Shown here: piece by piece, positions 61,865-64,000 of the stretch
Layout of the letters: each line of letters starts with the position of its first letter
How positions within the stretch are numbered: the first letter of the stretch is position 1
Origin: Adiantum capillus-veneris
Taxonomy: Eukaryota; Streptophyta; Polypodiopsida; Polypodiales; Pteridaceae
Assembly (NCBI GenBank): GCA_014529385.2
Contig: CM043944.1
Span: 91,133,914-91,197,913 of the forward strand
Length of the DNA stretch: 64,000 nt
Direction: 5' to 3'
Program-made: the position numbers and the translations under genes
Notes under the pieces: model-generated
The model's database searches: none
The model's input: the letters and a program-made list of their open reading frames with translations, nothing else
Told to the model about the DNA's origin: nothing

Positions 61865-64000
61865 ATGAACCTTAGATCTGATCGTATACTAGCAAATCAA
61901 GGCATATTTGGAGAGACTGCTAGTAGGGTATCCACCGAAGAGATTATAAATCAAGGTGATCACTTGGGTACTATCTTTGAAGAAATATTAGATACTTATT
62001 CAGACTCATCTAAAATGTCTTCCTATTTGACTCAGTCAGATATAAGCACATACTCACCTTTTATAAGACTACTATCCATGGAGCTCACGTTTACCTGGAT
62101 CCTAATGAGGAATATGCCCTTCACATTGATCACCATGAGGTAGATTTTGAAGAGAAAATCATGGCAAACAAACAAGGGAAAATGTATATGGATAAAAACG
62201 AGACCCAGTATGTAAAGGTTGAAAATTCTGATGTGATAGAAAAATGGGGGTTAGAAGTGAATACCATAATTTCAGATATGGCAGCAAAAGAAGGTCCACC
62301 AACTTTAGAATTCAAGGGATACGATCAAGTTGATTTGAAACCTTTGAAGCGGCTTAGCACTGATAATCCTAGGATTGGAGTCTATTGTTGGGAGGATAGG
62401 ATCTTTTATGGACCTCTCATGCCAAATCAGGGCAGTTAACACCCATGAAGATCATCTATATCTTCAAAATCAAAGACAAGTGTTCAACAGAGCTACCAAC
62501 TTACCTATTTAGGGATTGTTATAACAATAACTTTGTTATGATGAGTTTTGAGGAGGTAGAGAAAACTAGATACCAAGGGTACTCTATAAGAGATTGGATA
62601 TTGGGACAAGGACCTGATCCTATTCCAAGAGAAGAACTCCATGAGAGATCTTTTGGGAGAAACTTTAAAAAAACCAAACCTATCTCATCATGAAGAAAAT
62701 TGAGTGACATTAAAGCTAGTCCAGGGCTACATGAGTCACTATTTCCAAGAGATTGGTTTAAAGGAATCGAGACAGGACTAACTGCCAAAAGAGTTAGAGC
62801 TGAGCCAAACAAACGTGTCAAACCAGCTGATTTTAAAAAATTTGTCAAAAAATACAATGGATATGGCGATCCATATGACCATTTAGCTAGCTTCAAGTAA
62901 GTGCTAAGAGTAGAACGCATATTTGATTTCCACACTCAATTTGAGGGATTTGTAATGACATTAGAAGGAAAAGATTTGACATGGTTCCAAAGCATTCCAC
63001 CAAGGTCAATCATGGATTCAAATACATTAGCTCAGGGATTTGTAGCTACATGTTCCAAGAATGGGATCAACATAATACGGTAGCTCAAATCTATAGCTTC
63101 AAATAGAAACAAGGTGAGTCTGTTAGGGATTGTGTAACTAGGATGAAGCAATACATTGCAAGATTCCAAGAATTAGAGATACCAGTAGCAGAAGAAATAT
63201 TAGTGTCATTGTTTCTAGAAGGATTTCTCAACAAAGAGCTTCATGCTATATTGTATAGCAAGAAGCATATGACTCTAGAAGAGTGTGTATCAGATGCCAT
63301 TGACTTAGGAGACAATTGTGATATTTTCAATGAAGAAGATGTCTCTAAGGATACTGAGAGTGAGAAAACAGCATCCCAAGTACGATGAACATGTTCAATA
63401 TGTGCCTATGAGGTCACAAGGACGACCCATGTATAGATATCAACCTAATATGGCCCCAACACAAAGACCATCGATGGGTATGGAAAGACCAAAACCAGTG
63501 TTGGGTCAACAACCTCCATATCCTGGACATAATGAAATGCCTGTAAAGTACATGCATTCAAAAGGAGTCATAGATGAACAAGCACTAGTGCCTGTTACAC
63601 TCTATGTTGAGCCTAGTCTATCTATAATAATGGTAGAAGGAGAGTGGTATAATTTACATCCACCTTCAATGGAAGAACCTGTGACTTATGCTACACCAAA
63701 GCTTACACCGATGTACTATGTAGCTAATCAAGGATTTATACCTCCAATGGTAAGACCCATGATTAAGCCAAGGACTAGAAATTGTCATAATTGTGGTGCT
63801 GATGATCATTGGAAAAATGAATGCCCAGAACTTGACAAGAACATTAAACCAATGATTGCTTTTTGTACACAATGCTGCAAAAAGGAAGGACATTTCCCTG
63901 AAGACTGTTCAAAAAATCCGTTAAACAAGGGAAAAACAGTGGTGAATGTAGTCCCAGTGATACCTAGTAGCTCTTCAGAGAGTAAAGCGATTGTTCCAAT
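61865..64000 (+). pseudogene. Element 2 gag, lightly broken, runs off the window
   Basis: ATG at 61,865 (MNLRSDRILANQGIFGE). A shift near 62,060 moves the frame to 62,161-62,439 (QGKMYMDKNETQYVKVEN, GPPTLEFKGYDQVDLKPLKR), then a stop. The capsid part follows at 62,700-63,083 (FKKFVKKYNGYGDPYDHLAS, FDFHTQFEGFVMTLEGKDL) and 63,143-63,388 (ARFQELEIPVAEEILVSLF). From 63,372 another frame stays open to the end with CHNCGADDHWKNEC (63,783-63,824), a canonical CCHC, and CTQCCKKEGHFPEDC (63,864-63,908), which has one extra residue before the His. It matches element 1 gag. Pol presumably lies beyond the window. Confidence 0.8.

Overview
This window looks like repeat-dominated nuclear DNA from a land plant with a large genome. 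The signs are plant-type LINE proteins (DUF4283 plus zinc knuckle ORF1, L1-type reverse transcriptase, zf-RVT tail), Ty3/gypsy elements primed by initiator-tRNA-Met and Tat/Athila-like sites, a CACTA transposase remnant, trihelix and F-box/kelch fragments, and long CT/CA microsatellites. The lineage (fern, gymnosperm, other) cannot be fixed from the sequence. I see no intact single-copy host gene, rRNA gene, canonical tRNA gene or CRISPR array.

Layout. 1-2.4 kb: CA tracts and a decayed trihelix (GT-2-like) fragment. 2.4-5.3 kb: a minus-strand Ty3-type element end (3' LTR, polypurine tract, 176-codon ORF, coiled-coil ORF). 5.4-6.7 kb: a truncated plus-strand protease/RT fragment. 8.8-14.75 kb: a nearly full-length minus-strand LINE flanked by a 9-bp target duplication. 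18.1-18.7 kb: an LTR-like block. 20.4-20.8 kb: a 33-base C run, then a tRNA-derived SINE-like unit with three tandem B boxes. 21.6-34.6 kb: element 1, a decayed plus-strand Ty3/gypsy copy whose 5' LTR is split by an inverted solo LTR. 37.3-38.4 kb: a second trihelix remnant. 40.9-48.5 kb: element C, a young minus-strand non-autonomous LTR element (LTRs about 1% apart, perfect ATACC target duplication) with gag and protease but no RT or integrase, plus captured or unknown coding segments. It sits inside a CACTA transposase remnant. 50.1-64 kb: element 2, a relative of element 1, interrupted in its leader by a complete but mutated chromovirus (51,289-60,154).

The most unusual signal is in the untranslated leaders of elements 1 and 2. 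Both carry about 285-base repeat units, each centred on a palindrome (five in element 1, four in element 2). Spacing and unit background are alike, but the palindrome sequence is completely different in the two elements. This suggests a structured leader whose self-complementarity and period are kept while its sequence turns over. Element C is the other main find: a recently active gag-protease carrier with an F-box/kelch-like piece, a 177-codon ORF upstream of gag, and an unidentified domain fused after the protease.

The parts interact by nesting: solo LTR into LTR B, chromovirus into element 2, element C into the CACTA remnant. Target duplications, and in one case an unoccupied homologous site, give the order of events. 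All coordinates of degenerate elements are by-eye estimates.
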